A stretch of DNA of 8,537 nt from Natrialbaceae archaeon Tc-Br11_E2g1 (GCA_001564255.1 LKNC01000108.1:1-8537), one strand, 5' to 3'. Shown: positions 1-6,114, counted from the first letter of the stretch. A program made the numbers and translations. The notes: generated from the sequence alone by a model not told the origin.

Positions 1-457
1 CCTCCGCCTCGAGTACCTCGGGGGCGGGCCAGGTGTGGCCGTGACAGAGCCCGAGCGGGCCGAGTCGAACCCCGTTTCCGGGAGCGACCTCGAGGTCCGG
101 CAGCCACTCCTCGATCGCGCCGTCGTGGTTGCCTTTCACGAGCGTCACCTCGACCTCCGGCGGGAGCGACTCCAGGGCGACCTCGAGTTCGCCCCGTTCT
201 GCCCCGCCCGGGCCGCCGATCGAGTGCATCAGGTCTCCGAGGACGGCGAGCCGATCGATCCCGGGCTCGAGAAGCGTCAGTAGCCGCTCGCGACGCTCAC
301 CTGCCCGACTCGGCGCGTCGACGCCGCGTTCGGCACGCAGGCCGGCCTCGTAGCCCGCGTGGTAGTCGGCGATCACGAGCACACGCTCGCCCTCGAGGGT
401 CGCGGTCGCGGCGGGCTCGCCGGGGATCGGTTCGAGGATCGGCTGGCGGGTAGCCAT
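1..457 (-). CDS. rpe: Calcineurin-like metallophosphoesterase of the RPA operon (partial, C-terminus off window)
   Basis: Only the first 152 residues lie in the window; the gene continues past the left edge. Visible metallophosphoesterase motifs, in order, are D31-Y-H33 after a beta strand (VLVIADYHAG), LGDLMHS with D75 and H78, KGNHD at 108-112, and a CHGHTWP segment with H139 and H141. Together these are the usual di-metal ligand set for phosphodiester or phosphomonoester hydrolysis. The ATG at 457-455 directly abuts the TGA of the upstream RPA-associated gene, so translation is probably coupled. I see no good Shine-Dalgarno near it. In haloarchaea a calcineurin-type phosphoesterase (called rpe in Haloferax) is the third gene of the rpa1 operon, and the order here matches. 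Its substrate is not known to me; a role in DNA-end or nucleotide processing is inferred from the operon. Family confidence is high. The symbol is given by synteny. Confidence 0.88.
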   Translation of the reverse strand, partial: MATRQPILEPIPGEPAATATLEGERVLVIADYHAGYEAGLRAERGVDAPSRAGERRERLLTLLEPGIDRLAVLGDLMHSIGGPGGAERGELEVALESLPPEVEVTLVKGNHDGAIEEWLPDLEVAPGNGVRLGPLGLCHGHTWPAPEVLEAE

Positions 458-1915
458 TCAGATCGCTTTCAGCGTCTCCTCGTCGGGTTCGTAACACTGC
501 CCGCCCATCAGGGCGTCCTGAATCGCGTCCTCGACCGCCTCGGGGTCGGCCCCGGTGCCGGCGACGACCGCATCGATCACCGCCTCGCGGTCGGCCCCGT
601 TCCCGTCGTCGAGGTCGCCCATCGTCTCGATGGCCACCGCCTGCAGGTCGACGTCTTCGACGGCCTCCGCTGTATCGTCCCCCGTCGACTCGGGGGCCTC
701 ACTCCCGGAGCCGTCGGTGGAGTCCGCGGCCGGGTCCACAGTCGTCCCGGGGGCAGTGTCCCCGTCCGCCGGCTCGGTCTCCGACTCGAGGTCGCCCTCG
801 AGTTCGTCCGGCTCGGGGACGTCGATCCCCGCCTCGCCGGGGTCGTCGACCTCGGCTCCAGTCGTGAACTCCGCGCCGAACTGTTCTTCGATCTGCTCGC
901 GTTCGTCTTCGTCCATCTCGTACATCCCGTCGCCGGCCTCGAAGTCGCCGAGGTCGTCGCCCTCGTCGGCCCCGAGGTCGGCTTCCGCCGTCTCGCCCTG
1001 AGACGGTGTGTCCTCGAACTCCACTGTGTCCTCGGCTTCGGCCGTCGACGTGTCGGCGTCCGTCTCCGGCTCGTCGGCGGCTTCGATGGCGGACCCGTCC
1101 CCGATCTCCGCCTCGGGCGGGTCGGTGTCGTCGGTCGACTCGAGGTCGCCGGTTCCCGTCTCCGGGGTCGCGGCCTCGGGATCGGCGATCCCGGCGAGGT
1201 CGGCAAACGTCGGCGCGTCGGGGTGGCTGTCCTCGGGGCGGTGATCGAAGCTCCCGACGTGCTCGCGTTCCCCGGCGACGACCCGGACGGCGTCGACTGC
1301 GAGTTCGGAAAGTTCCTCGAGGTACGCCGGCGTCGTCCCGTAGTGGTCCTGGGCAAGCGGGATGCCGTGAGCGAGCCCGTCCTCGAGGCCGGCCTCGAGT
1401 AAGGCGTCGGTGAGGTCCTCGCCGCGGGCGTCGATCCCGGCGGCACTCGCGTACTCCCCGATCCGACCGATGGTCTGTTCGGCCGCGTTCACGATCCAGC
1501 GATCGCGGGTGTCGGCGTCGACGGTCGCGATGGATTCGGGACGGATGGAGGTGTAGACCCGGTCGCCGTCCTCGGGCTGGAAGGTCCGGGCTTTGCCGGT
1601 CACCGCGACGAAACGGGGCGGGTCGGCCCGCTCGAGGTAGGCCAGTTCGTCGGGCTGGTACTGGCCGGCGTAGACGACGAACGCGCCGGTCGGGTCGACC
1701 ACGCGGGCCCGGACCATCTCCTCGTTTACCCGTGTCACCTCGGTGAGCGCCCCCACGACGAACACGCGATTGGCCCGCGCGCCAGTGGGCGTGACGACGT
1801 AGTTGGGTGCACGTTCCTCGTCGCTTTCGGTGTGTGAAAGCGTCGCGTCGTCGTACTCGGCGGCGAAGATCCGGTAGGCGATCTCCCGGCCGCCACCCTC
1901 GCTGTCGGTGCTCAT
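458..1915 (-). CDS. rpap1: RPA-associated protein (COG3390-type)
   Basis: The protein has 485 residues. It partners RPA in haloarchaea, where rpa and rpap genes are paired and act together in single-stranded DNA binding and repair. Residues about 40-135 look like an OB fold (alternating strands around VFVVGALTEV, VRARVVDPTGAFVVYAG and RFVAVTGKA). A mostly helical segment follows (about 140-220). Then comes a long acidic low-complexity linker from about 236 to 442 containing one Arg and no Lys. The C-terminal 45 residues look winged-helix-like (REAVIDAVV to LKAI). Within the linker, residues 331-366 (starting YEMDEDEREQIEEQFGAEF) are less repetitive and may be a binding motif. I chose the start at 1915 because its ATG overlaps the RPA stop as ATGA and a strong GGAGGTGAT ribosome site sits 7 nt upstream. 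A longer in-frame extension to 2284 is arginine-rich and overlaps RPA, so I reject it. Confidence 0.9.
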   Translation of the reverse strand: MSTDSEGGGREIAYRIFAAEYDDATLSHTESDEERAPNYVVTPTGARANRVFVVGALTEVTRVNEEMVRARVVDPTGAFVVYAGQYQPDELAYLERADPPRFVAVTGKARTFQPEDGDRVYTSIRPESIATVDADTRDRWIVNAAEQTIGRIGEYASAAGIDARGEDLTDALLEAGLEDGLAHGIPLAQDHYGTTPAYLEELSELAVDAVRVVAGEREHVGSFDHRPEDSHPDAPTFADLAGIADPEAATPETGTGDLESTDDTDPPEAEIGDGSAIEAADEPETDADTSTAEAEDTVEFEDTPSQGETAEADLGADEGDDLGDFEAGDGMYEMDEDEREQIEEQFGAEFTTGAEVDDPGEAGIDVPEPDELEGDLESETEPADGDTAPGTTVDPAADSTDGSGSEAPESTGDDTAEAVEDVDLQAVAIETMGDLDDGNGADREAVIDAVVAGTGADPEAVEDAIQDALMGGQCYEPDEETLKAI

Positions 1916-3192
1916 GCGATCACCTCCAAGAAGTTCTCGGCACGCGCCTGTGGATCGTCGTCGCTTTCCTCGAACGTACTCGCGTCGAGGTTCGCCCCGT
2001 ACTCGTCGACCGAGAGGTGACCGCGAACGCGGTACTCCCGGCCGACGATCTTCTCGCGGATCGTGTCGGCGACGGCCTCCTGGTCCATCGCCTCGCGGGC
2101 CGCTTCGAGGGCGTCCTCGAGGGTGCCCCCGTAGACGTCCTCGGTGAGTTCGTCGTCCAAGACGACCGTCACGGTCCCGGTCCCGTCGTCTAGGATCGCT
2201 TTCACGCGCAGGTCGTCGACGCCGTCGACGTCGCCGTGGGTGCGACACTGCCCTTTCTGGACGACCCGGGAACACTCCGGACACCGCTGGATCAGCCCCG
2301 AGCCGTCCCGGACGGCGATCACGTTGCCGACCAGACGGACGTCGTAGACGCCGCCGACCGCGACCGCCTCGCCGACCGCCATCTCCGGGGCGTCGCTCCC
2401 GACGTCGACCTCACCCTCGAGAGCGGTCACCGTCGAGAACGCAGAGAGGTTGACCTCGGGGACGCCACGGAACTCCCGGACGTAGGCGTTCTCGATACGA
2501 ACCGACGCACCCTCCTCGATTTCCGGGGCCGGATCCCAGTTCGTAAAGGGCAGCCGGCCGCTCTCGTCGCCGAAGACGCCGCTCAGAATCTCCGTTTCGC
2601 CGTCTCTGCCGTCGATGGTCCGACGCTCACACTCTAAGACCTGTACCTCGAGGGTCCTCGCGCGGTCGCCGGTCTCGAGGTCGGCCAGGTCGGCCTCGCC
2701 GCCGATCTCGTAGGAACTCCCCCCGGGGAGTTCGAGGGACTCTTCCTCGAAGGAAATCGATGTGCTCTCCCCGAGGTTGAGTTCGGGTTCGCCGTCCCAC
2801 TCCCTGACGGAGGCGTTGCCGGCGGTGATCGTCTCCCCCGGCGAGAGCCCGAAGTCCTCCCACGCGGTGTAGTCGACGACGCCGGTGTCGTCGGCGAGTC
2901 GCCCCTCGACGATGACGTGGTCCGACCCCTGATAGCGGATCGACCGTTTCCCGGCGCTCAGCACCCGTGCGGTGACGGTGACGTTACTCGAGTCGGGCGT
3001 GATCTCGCCGACGTCGACCGTCGACGGTGTGGCGCCGCCACCCGAGTCGTCGCCGTACTTCCGTCGCAAACTCTGTTTTGCCTCGTCGATCGGCACGCTG
3101 TACTCGACGAGGTTCGACAGATCCGCTTTGACCTCCTCTTTGTCGACACCGAGGTCGGAGGCGAGATCCTCGGCATGAGTGTCGAGATCCAT
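1912..3192 (-). CDS. rpa1: Replication protein A, single-stranded DNA-binding, three OB folds plus zinc finger
   Basis: This is a 426-residue archaeal RPA that protects single-stranded DNA in replication, repair and recombination. After a helical N-terminus (1-48) and a glycine-rich hinge (SGGGATPS) come three OB-like units at about 61-150, 168-258 and 272-408. The first two share a recurring pattern ending in V-R-E-W/F-x-G-x-P-E-x-N-L (129-141 and 238-250), which points to internal duplication. The third OB carries a zinc-finger-like C304-x2-C307 ... C316-x2-H319. The start at 3192 fits a TATA-like box about 28 nt upstream. An in-frame extension to 3306 would run across the promoter and into the control region of the divergent arfC gene, so I reject it. 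It is the first gene of the operon with the RPA-associated protein and phosphoesterase, the rpa1-rpap1-rpe order known in Haloferax. The paralogue number is inferred from synteny. Confidence 0.92.
   Translation of the reverse strand: MDLDTHAEDLASDLGVDKEEVKADLSNLVEYSVPIDEAKQSLRRKYGDDSGGGATPSTVDVGEITPDSSNVTVTARVLSAGKRSIRYQGSDHVIVEGRLADDTGVVDYTAWEDFGLSPGETITAGNASVREWDGEPELNLGESTSISFEEESLELPGGSSYEIGGEADLADLETGDRARTLEVQVLECERRTIDGRDGETEILSGVFGDESGRLPFTNWDPAPEIEEGASVRIENAYVREFRGVPEVNLSAFSTVTALEGEVDVGSDAPEMAVGEAVAVGGVYDVRLVGNVIAVRDGSGLIQRCPECSRVVQKGQCRTHGDVDGVDDLRVKAILDDGTGTVTVVLDDELTEDVYGGTLEDALEAAREAMDQEAVADTIREKIVGREYRVRGHLSVDEYGANLDASTFEESDDDPQARAENFLEVIA
1918..1927 (-). promoter_or_regulatory. 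Strong Shine-Dalgarno site for the RPA-associated gene
   Basis: The minus strand reads GGAGGTGATC here, with the GGAGG core 7 nt before the ATG at 1915. It is complementary to the conserved 3' end of 16S rRNA (ATCACCTCC). It lies inside the last codons of the RPA gene, so RPA terminates as its partner starts. It is the best ribosome site in the window, and it fits a gene translated from an internal position of a polycistronic mRNA. Confidence 0.8.
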
Positions 3193-3215
3193 CACCGGCT
3201 TTTCGTCCGGAACCC

Positions 3216-3223
3216 TTAAAAAA
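3216..3223 (-). promoter_or_regulatory. TATA-like promoter element of the RPA operon
   Basis: The minus strand reads TTTTTTAA, centred about 28 nt before the RPA start codon. No Shine-Dalgarno lies between, so a leaderless or nearly leaderless transcript is expected. It is the only A/T run at the right distance in a GC-rich surrounding. Confidence 0.6.
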
Positions 3224-3260
3224 CGTTGCCGCGGCAGGGTGGAAGCGATACTGACGGACC

Positions 3261-3277
3261 AAAATCCATGAGATTTT
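3261..3277. promoter_or_regulatory. Perfect inverted repeat between the RPA and arfC promoters (operator candidate)
   Basis: AAAATC and GATTTT form perfect 6-bp arms around a 5-nt spacer. The site lies 14 nt upstream of the arfC TATA-like box and about 38 nt upstream of the RPA TATA-like box, a suitable place for a dimeric regulator of either gene. Its A/T content stands out. It could alternatively be an extra TATA-type element. The binding protein is unknown. Confidence 0.4.
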
Positions 3278-3290
3278 CCGCCGCCGTCTT

Positions 3291-3296
3291 CTTTAG
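3291..3296 (+). promoter_or_regulatory. TATA-like promoter element of arfC
   Basis: CTTTAG is centred about 24 nt before the arfC ATG, with no Shine-Dalgarno in between. This position suits a leaderless transcript starting at or just before the ATG. The match to a consensus TATA box is moderate. Confidence 0.5.
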
Positions 3297-3300
3297 CAGT

Positions 3301-3315
3301 CGCCACGCAGTGGCG
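3301..3315. repeat. Perfect short palindrome just upstream of the arfC start
   Basis: CGCCAC and GTGGCG are perfect 6-bp arms around GCA, ending 2 nt before the arfC ATG. If the transcript is leaderless, the palindrome covers the space between TATA box and transcription start, where a bound protein would block RNA polymerase. If the transcript has a leader, it could form a hairpin at the start codon. Either role is inference. Confidence 0.4.
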
Positions 3316-3317
3316 AT

Positions 3318-3989
3318 ATGAACGTCGTCGTCAACGCCGCGATGAGCGCGGACGGAAAGCTCTCCTCGAGACGCCGCGAACAGATCGCCATCAGCGGCGA
3401 GACCGACTTCGCCCGCGTCGACCGCCTGCGCGCCGAAAGCGACGCGGTCGTCGTCGGCGTCGGGACCGTCCTCGCCGACGACCCACACCTCACGGTCAAA
3501 GACGCCGCCCTCCGGGACCAGCGCCTCGAGGCCGGCGACCCCGCCCACCCCGCCCGCGTCGTGGTCGACTCTACGGCGCGCACCCCCACGGACGCCGAAG
3601 TGATCGACGACGCCGCAAAGACCTACCTGCTGGTGGGCGAGAGCGCGCCGGCCGAGCGACTGGCGGAACTGACACGAGCGGCGGCGGACCTCGAGATCGT
3701 TACCGCCGGCGAGGAGCGCGTCGACCTCGAGGCGGCCTTCGGAGAACTCGAGCGCGCCGGTCTCGGGACGGTGATGGTCGAGGGCGGGGGCGAACTCATC
3801 TTCTCGCTTTTCGAGGCCGGGCTGGTCGACGAGCTCTCGGTGTTCGTCGGGCCGACGGTCGTCGGCGGGCGGGACGCGCCGACGCTCGCCGACGGGAAGG
3901 GGTTTCTCGAGGACTTTCCGGAACTCACACTCGAGGCCGTCGAACGGATGGACGGGGGCGTCCTGTTACGGTGGGCCGTCGGATCGTGA
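3318..3989 (+). CDS. arfC: 2,5-diamino-6-(ribosylamino)-4(3H)-pyrimidinone 5'-phosphate reductase
   Basis: This 223-residue protein belongs to the RibD C-terminal (dihydrofolate reductase-like) family. It carries out the NAD(P)H-dependent reduction of the ribosylamino side chain in archaeal riboflavin synthesis, which also feeds coenzyme F420. Diagnostic stretches are AAMSADGKL near the N-terminus (7-15), VGVGTVLADDPHLTV (47-61), RVVVDSTART (80-89), the nucleotide-binding VEGGGEL (154-160), and VGGRDAPTL (182-190). The length suits the stand-alone archaeal reductase; there is no deaminase domain as in bacterial RibD. The start fits the usual N-terminus of the family, which begins directly with the first beta strand, and a TATA-like box 24 nt upstream. 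It is divergent from the RPA operon, with two inverted repeats in the shared control region. It is not in an operon with other riboflavin genes here. Confidence 0.9.
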   Translation: MNVVVNAAMSADGKLSSRRREQIAISGETDFARVDRLRAESDAVVVGVGTVLADDPHLTVKDAALRDQRLEAGDPAHPARVVVDSTARTPTDAEVIDDAAKTYLLVGESAPAERLAELTRAAADLEIVTAGEERVDLEAAFGELERAGLGTVMVEGGGELIFSLFEAGLVDELSVFVGPTVVGGRDAPTLADGKGFLEDFPELTLEAVERMDGGVLLRWAVGS

Positions 3990-4025
3990 CACCACGCGAG
4001 GGGATCGGCGTCGACGGGCGCGTTC

Positions 4026-4844
4026 TCACCCGCAGCCGTCCGAACCCGACTCGAGGCCCGCCCGCGTTCCGGGTCGGCCGACCCGATCGACGAACGCCGG
4101 ACCCGACAGGTCACACCGGTAGGCGGGTTTGAAGGTCATGTTGTCGCCCCCCTCGACGATCCGCCACGCCTCGCGGACCTCCTCACGCAGGTAGTACTGG
4201 GCACGCTCGTTGCCCGCTTTGACGTAGTAGTCGCTGATCCGGATGGGATCGCGCTCGAACAGCCCGCCGGGTTCCCGGCCGGCCACGAGGGCGACCGTCT
4301 TCTCCTCGCGGTAGAGCGTTCCACCTCGTGCGCGTTTCGCGTGGGCGTTCCCGGCGTGAGCCTCGAGGATCCGTTCACACTCCTCCCGTGGGGTCTCGGG
4401 CGTGATGACGTCGACCGTCCCGACGGTAAAATAGCCGATCAGGTACCGGTGTGCCCGCCCGCCGTCGGGCCGGCGCAGGCCCGCGTAGAAGCCGACGACG
4501 TCCCCGTCCTCGAGGGTGCGGAGTCGGGAGACGTAGCGCTCGCGGTGTTCGCCGTAGGTGAGCGCGGCGAAGTTCGGGTCACGATGGAGCGGCCACGACT
4601 CGAGGGCCGCCCCGGTAACGGCGCTCTCGCCGTCGCCGATCGGCTGTGGGTCGATTCGGGTCGTCAGGTCCGCCGCGGTACGGTCGTCATAACGCAGGGC
4701 CCACGAGCCCACGGTGGCAGTCTCGGTCGTCTCGCGGGTTTTCTCGGGGATCGGGACGTACTCGAAGCGCCCGTCGTCGTACAGCGGGGCGAGCGTGCCG
4801 ACGTTGGTGGTGTCTGCGCCGACGCCGGCGAGGACGACAGTCAT
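4026..4844 (-). CDS. Nmad3-like protein (putative nucleotide modification associated domain 3)
   Basis: The protein has 272 residues and no membrane or signal segment. The N-terminus has a GADTTNVG motif at 9-16, then DDGRFEYVPIPE (23-34), which matches my memory of the Nmad3 domain, a family predicted from gene neighbourhoods to act on modified nucleotides. Further conserved-looking blocks are HRDPNFAALTYGE (87-99), GDVVGFYAGLR (114-124), HRYLIGYF (132-139) and NAHAKR (166-171). The strand-rich middle with a GDVVxFYxGL turn recalls PUA/EVE-type folds. Biochemical function is unknown to me. It ends 36 nt from the convergent arfC and has its own TATA-like box, so it is probably a single-gene unit. 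The upstream ASCH gene, 48 nt away on the same strand, also belongs to the PUA-like superfamily. The gene call is sure; the family call is from motif memory. Confidence 0.72.
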   Translation of the reverse strand: MTVVLAGVGADTTNVGTLAPLYDDGRFEYVPIPEKTRETTETATVGSWALRYDDRTAADLTTRIDPQPIGDGESAVTGAALESWPLHRDPNFAALTYGEHRERYVSRLRTLEDGDVVGFYAGLRRPDGGRAHRYLIGYFTVGTVDVITPETPREECERILEAHAGNAHAKRARGGTLYREEKTVALVAGREPGGLFERDPIRISDYYVKAGNERAQYYLREEVREAWRIVEGGDNMTFKPAYRCDLSGPAFVDRVGRPGTRAGLESGSDGCG

Positions 4845-4868
4845 AGCTCACACTCGAGGCGACGGAGC

Positions 4869-4875
4869 CATAAGT
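4869..4875 (-). promoter_or_regulatory. TATA-like element of the Nmad3-like gene
   Basis: The minus strand reads ACTTATG, centred about 27 nt before the ATG at 4844, in the 48-nt gap after the ASCH stop. No Shine-Dalgarno follows it, which suggests a leaderless mRNA separate from that of the ASCH gene. The match is modest. Confidence 0.4.
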
Positions 4876-4892
4876 CCCCGTCCAACCGCCCG

Positions 4893-5204
4893 CTACTGGC
4901 GCTCGAAGCGATGGAGGACGATCTCGGAGTCGTCGTCCCACTCGAAGTCGTCGTGGGCCCGGTCTAGAACCTGCCGATACTGCGCTAGGTCACGCATACC
5001 CTCCGCACGGGCGTCCTCGTCGGTCAACTCACCGAGTGTGCGATCGGTTATCTCGACGACCTCGAAGGACTCACCGTCGACCTCGAAGGTGTCCCCCTCC
5101 TCTGCGTACTGTTGACCGCGGTGGATCTGGGTTACGTCGCCCTCGAGTGCGCCTTCGATCATCCGGCCGCTTGGTAACAGGGTGTCGACGTCGATTTCGG
5201 CCAT
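4893..5204 (-). CDS. ASCH-domain protein, lysine-free
   Basis: This is a 103-residue acidic protein. The ASCH pattern is an N-terminal helix, a short basic segment (TQIHRGQQYAEEGD, 25-38), strands FEVDGESFEVVEITDR (40-55) and the typical LTDEDARAEGMRDLAQYRQVL (60-80), where E68-G69 and the following helix match the ASCH signature. ASCH domains share the PUA-like fold and bind RNA or nucleosides; the bacterial YqfB enzyme uses Lys, Thr and Glu to hydrolyse N4-acetylcytidine. This protein has no lysine at all, so that mechanism cannot operate unchanged; E68 is kept. RNA binding is an inference. It has its own TATA-like box. The neighbours are the VOC gene upstream and the Nmad3-like gene downstream on the same strand. 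Confidence 0.8.
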   Translation of the reverse strand: MAEIDVDTLLPSGRMIEGALEGDVTQIHRGQQYAEEGDTFEVDGESFEVVEITDRTLGELTDEDARAEGMRDLAQYRQVLDRAHDDFEWDDDSEIVLHRFERQ

Positions 5205-5228
5205 GGGGGGACGTTCGCTCGCGCGGGC

Positions 5229-5233
5229 AAAAA
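5229..5233 (-). promoter_or_regulatory. TATA-like T-run of the ASCH gene
   Basis: The minus strand has TTTTT between GC-rich flanks, centred about 27 nt before the ATG at 5204. No Shine-Dalgarno follows. The same arrangement precedes the neighbouring VOC gene at 5709-5713. Confidence 0.45.
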
Positions 5234-5264
5234 CCGTTGGGTCGGCGGGGGCCCTGCCGACACC

Positions 5265-5684
5265 CTACGTCTCCAGAACTTCGATCAGGTTCCCCTCCGG
5301 GTCCAACAGAAAGCAGATCCGGGTGCCACTCGCCGTCGTTCGTGGTTCACTGATCGTCTCGACGTCCTCGGGAAGGCCTTCGTAGAACCCCTCGAGGTCG
5401 GGGACGGCGAAGCCGACGTGTGTCGCGCCGGGCTGGTTGATCGCGTCGGCCCGCCCGTCCTCGCCGTCGGGATCGTACTCGACCAGTTCGATCCGGACAC
5501 CACCGCCCTCGAGGTGGGCGAAGGTCCCGGCGGCCCCGTCGACGCCGACGGCCGAAGCGAACGCCTCCCCGTCGACTGTGAAGCGATCGAGGACCTCGAG
5601 ACCGAGGACGTCCCGGTAGAACTCGACTGTGCACTCGAGATCCGAGACGGTGATACCGACGTGATGGGCCTCGAGTGTCCTCAC
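5265..5684 (-). CDS. VOC family protein (glyoxalase/bleomycin resistance/dioxygenase fold)
   Basis: This 139-residue protein is made of two beta-alpha-beta-beta-beta modules: 5-70 (HHVGITVSDLE, FYRDVLGLEV, RIELVEY) and 87-138 (THVGFAVPDLEGF, RICFLLDPEGNLIEVLE). Likely metal ligands at the standard VOC positions are H8, E66, H89 and E135, so it is probably a metalloenzyme of lyase, epimerase or dioxygenase type. The substrate cannot be read from the sequence. DPEGNLIEVLE near the C-terminus is typical of glyoxalase-like members. The start codon is GTG at 5684; I accept it because HHVG follows at the normal distance and a T-run TATA element lies 27 nt upstream. It is transcribed toward the ASCH gene, 60 nt away, which has its own promoter. 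Confidence 0.85.
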   Translation of the reverse strand: MRTLEAHHVGITVSDLECTVEFYRDVLGLEVLDRFTVDGEAFASAVGVDGAAGTFAHLEGGGVRIELVEYDPDGEDGRADAINQPGATHVGFAVPDLEGFYEGLPEDVETISEPRTTASGTRICFLLDPEGNLIEVLET

Positions 5685-5708
5685 GAACGTCGGGAGGGGG
5701 GCACGGCC

Positions 5709-5713
5709 AAAAA
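5709..5713 (-). promoter_or_regulatory. TATA-like T-run of the VOC gene
   Basis: The minus strand reads TTTTT, centred about 27 nt before the GTG start at 5684, with no Shine-Dalgarno between. The spacing supports use of the GTG as the first codon of a leaderless mRNA. Confidence 0.45.
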
Positions 5714-5759
5714 GCGTAGCGATCCGATCGAACGGTCTTACAGGAAAAACAGGAGAACG

Positions 5760-5780
5760 CCCACGACTTCAGTCGTGTGG
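5760..5780. repeat. Palindromic hairpin, IS200/IS605-end-like or terminator
   Basis: CACGACTTCAGTCGTG (5762-5777) is a perfect palindrome with 7-bp arms and a TC centre. Outer CC/GG pairs extend it if one T (5778) is bulged. On the minus strand it follows the stop of the 63-residue gene by about 6 nt and is itself followed by a T-rich stretch (GTTTTTCC at 5742-5749), so it could end that transcript. On the plus strand, the stem plus the following GGGGGATCTCAA resembles, from memory, the subterminal hairpin and tail at the right end of haloarchaeal IS200/IS605-type elements. No transposase is nearby, so it would be a remnant or a solo copy. Confidence 0.5.
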
Positions 5781-5786
5781 GGGATC

Positions 5787-5978
5787 TCAAAGCGTGCGGT
5801 CGAGTGAGACGACCGCGTCGTGGTCGATCGTGACCCAGGCGGACTCGAGGCCTGCGGTCTCGTCGACGATCGTCACCTCCGCGGGTTCGTCGTCGTCGTA
5901 CAGACACGAGAGGGCGAACTGCGGATACGTCTCGAGGGTGTCCGGTTCCGGCGCCTTGGGTATGTCTTCACTACTCAT
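5787..5978 (-). CDS. Small haloarchaeal protein of unknown function
   Basis: The protein has 63 residues and is strongly acidic, with no transmembrane segment. A proline-rich start (KAPEPDTLETYPQFALSCLY) precedes two strand-like blocks, EVTIVDETAG (34-43) and AWVTIDHDAVVSLD (47-60). It resembles small haloarchaeal conserved proteins (possibly DUF7511-like, from memory only); no function is known to me. I chose the ATG at 5978 over the in-frame ATG at 6005 because a TATA-like element lies about 30 nt upstream of 5978 and would overlap the longer version. The hairpin at 5760-5780 follows the stop at once. Confidence 0.68.
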   Translation of the reverse strand: MSSEDIPKAPEPDTLETYPQFALSCLYDDDEPAEVTIVDETAGLESAWVTIDHDAVVSLDRTL

Positions 5979-6004
5979 TGGGAGACTGTACGAACACCAC
6001 CCCA

Positions 6005-6011
6005 CATATTG
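6005..6011 (-). promoter_or_regulatory. TATA-like element of the 63-residue gene
   Basis: The minus strand reads CAATATG, centred about 30 nt before the ATG at 5978, in an A/T-rich patch shared with the divergent gene. It favours the shorter start of the downstream gene. Confidence 0.5.
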
Positions 6012-6045
6012 TTTTCGGGCGAATCGAGTATTATGCCCAACAATC

Positions 6046-6063
6046 TATATCAGTGTGTATAAT
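6046..6063 (+). promoter_or_regulatory. A/T-rich TATA-like cluster of the divergent 121-residue gene
   Basis: TATAT (6046-6050) and TATAAT (6058-6063) lie 52-69 nt before the ATG at 6115. They would give a transcript with a leader of about 25-40 nt. A weaker CATTTG at 6085-6090 sits at the leaderless distance instead. The A/T content of 6002-6065 is the highest in the window. Confidence 0.4.
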
Positions 6064-6114
6064 GCTCGCTCGTCGCCCCACAGCCATTTGCGAATCCATC
6101 CCGTAGGTCCACCC

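Noticed and set aside
359..1402. Long plus-strand open frame (347 codons) opposite the RPA-associated gene
   Set aside because: It is an antisense shadow produced by GC-rich codon use: Val/Leu/Arg/Gly-rich with no recognisable motif, and it spans the phosphoesterase/RPAP junction.
1916..2284. 123-codon N-terminal extension of the RPA-associated protein
   Set aside because: It is arginine-rich, overlaps RPA out of frame, and the ATG at 1915 has an excellent ribosome site and the ATGA junction.
3193..3306. 38-codon N-terminal extension of RPA
   Set aside because: It would cover the TATA-like box at 3216-3223 and most of the arfC control region, and its sequence is basic and unlike RPA.
5265..5684. 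Calling the first VOC protein a second methylmalonyl-CoA epimerase
   Set aside because: It lacks the FLHPKSTGGILIE end and the ELLEPL block, and instead ends with the generic DPEGNLIEVLE.
5794..6114. Upstream extension of the 121-residue gene and other frames through the AT-rich gap
   Set aside because: It is antisense to the 63-residue gene and then crosses intergenic DNA; the protein-like pattern begins only at 6115.
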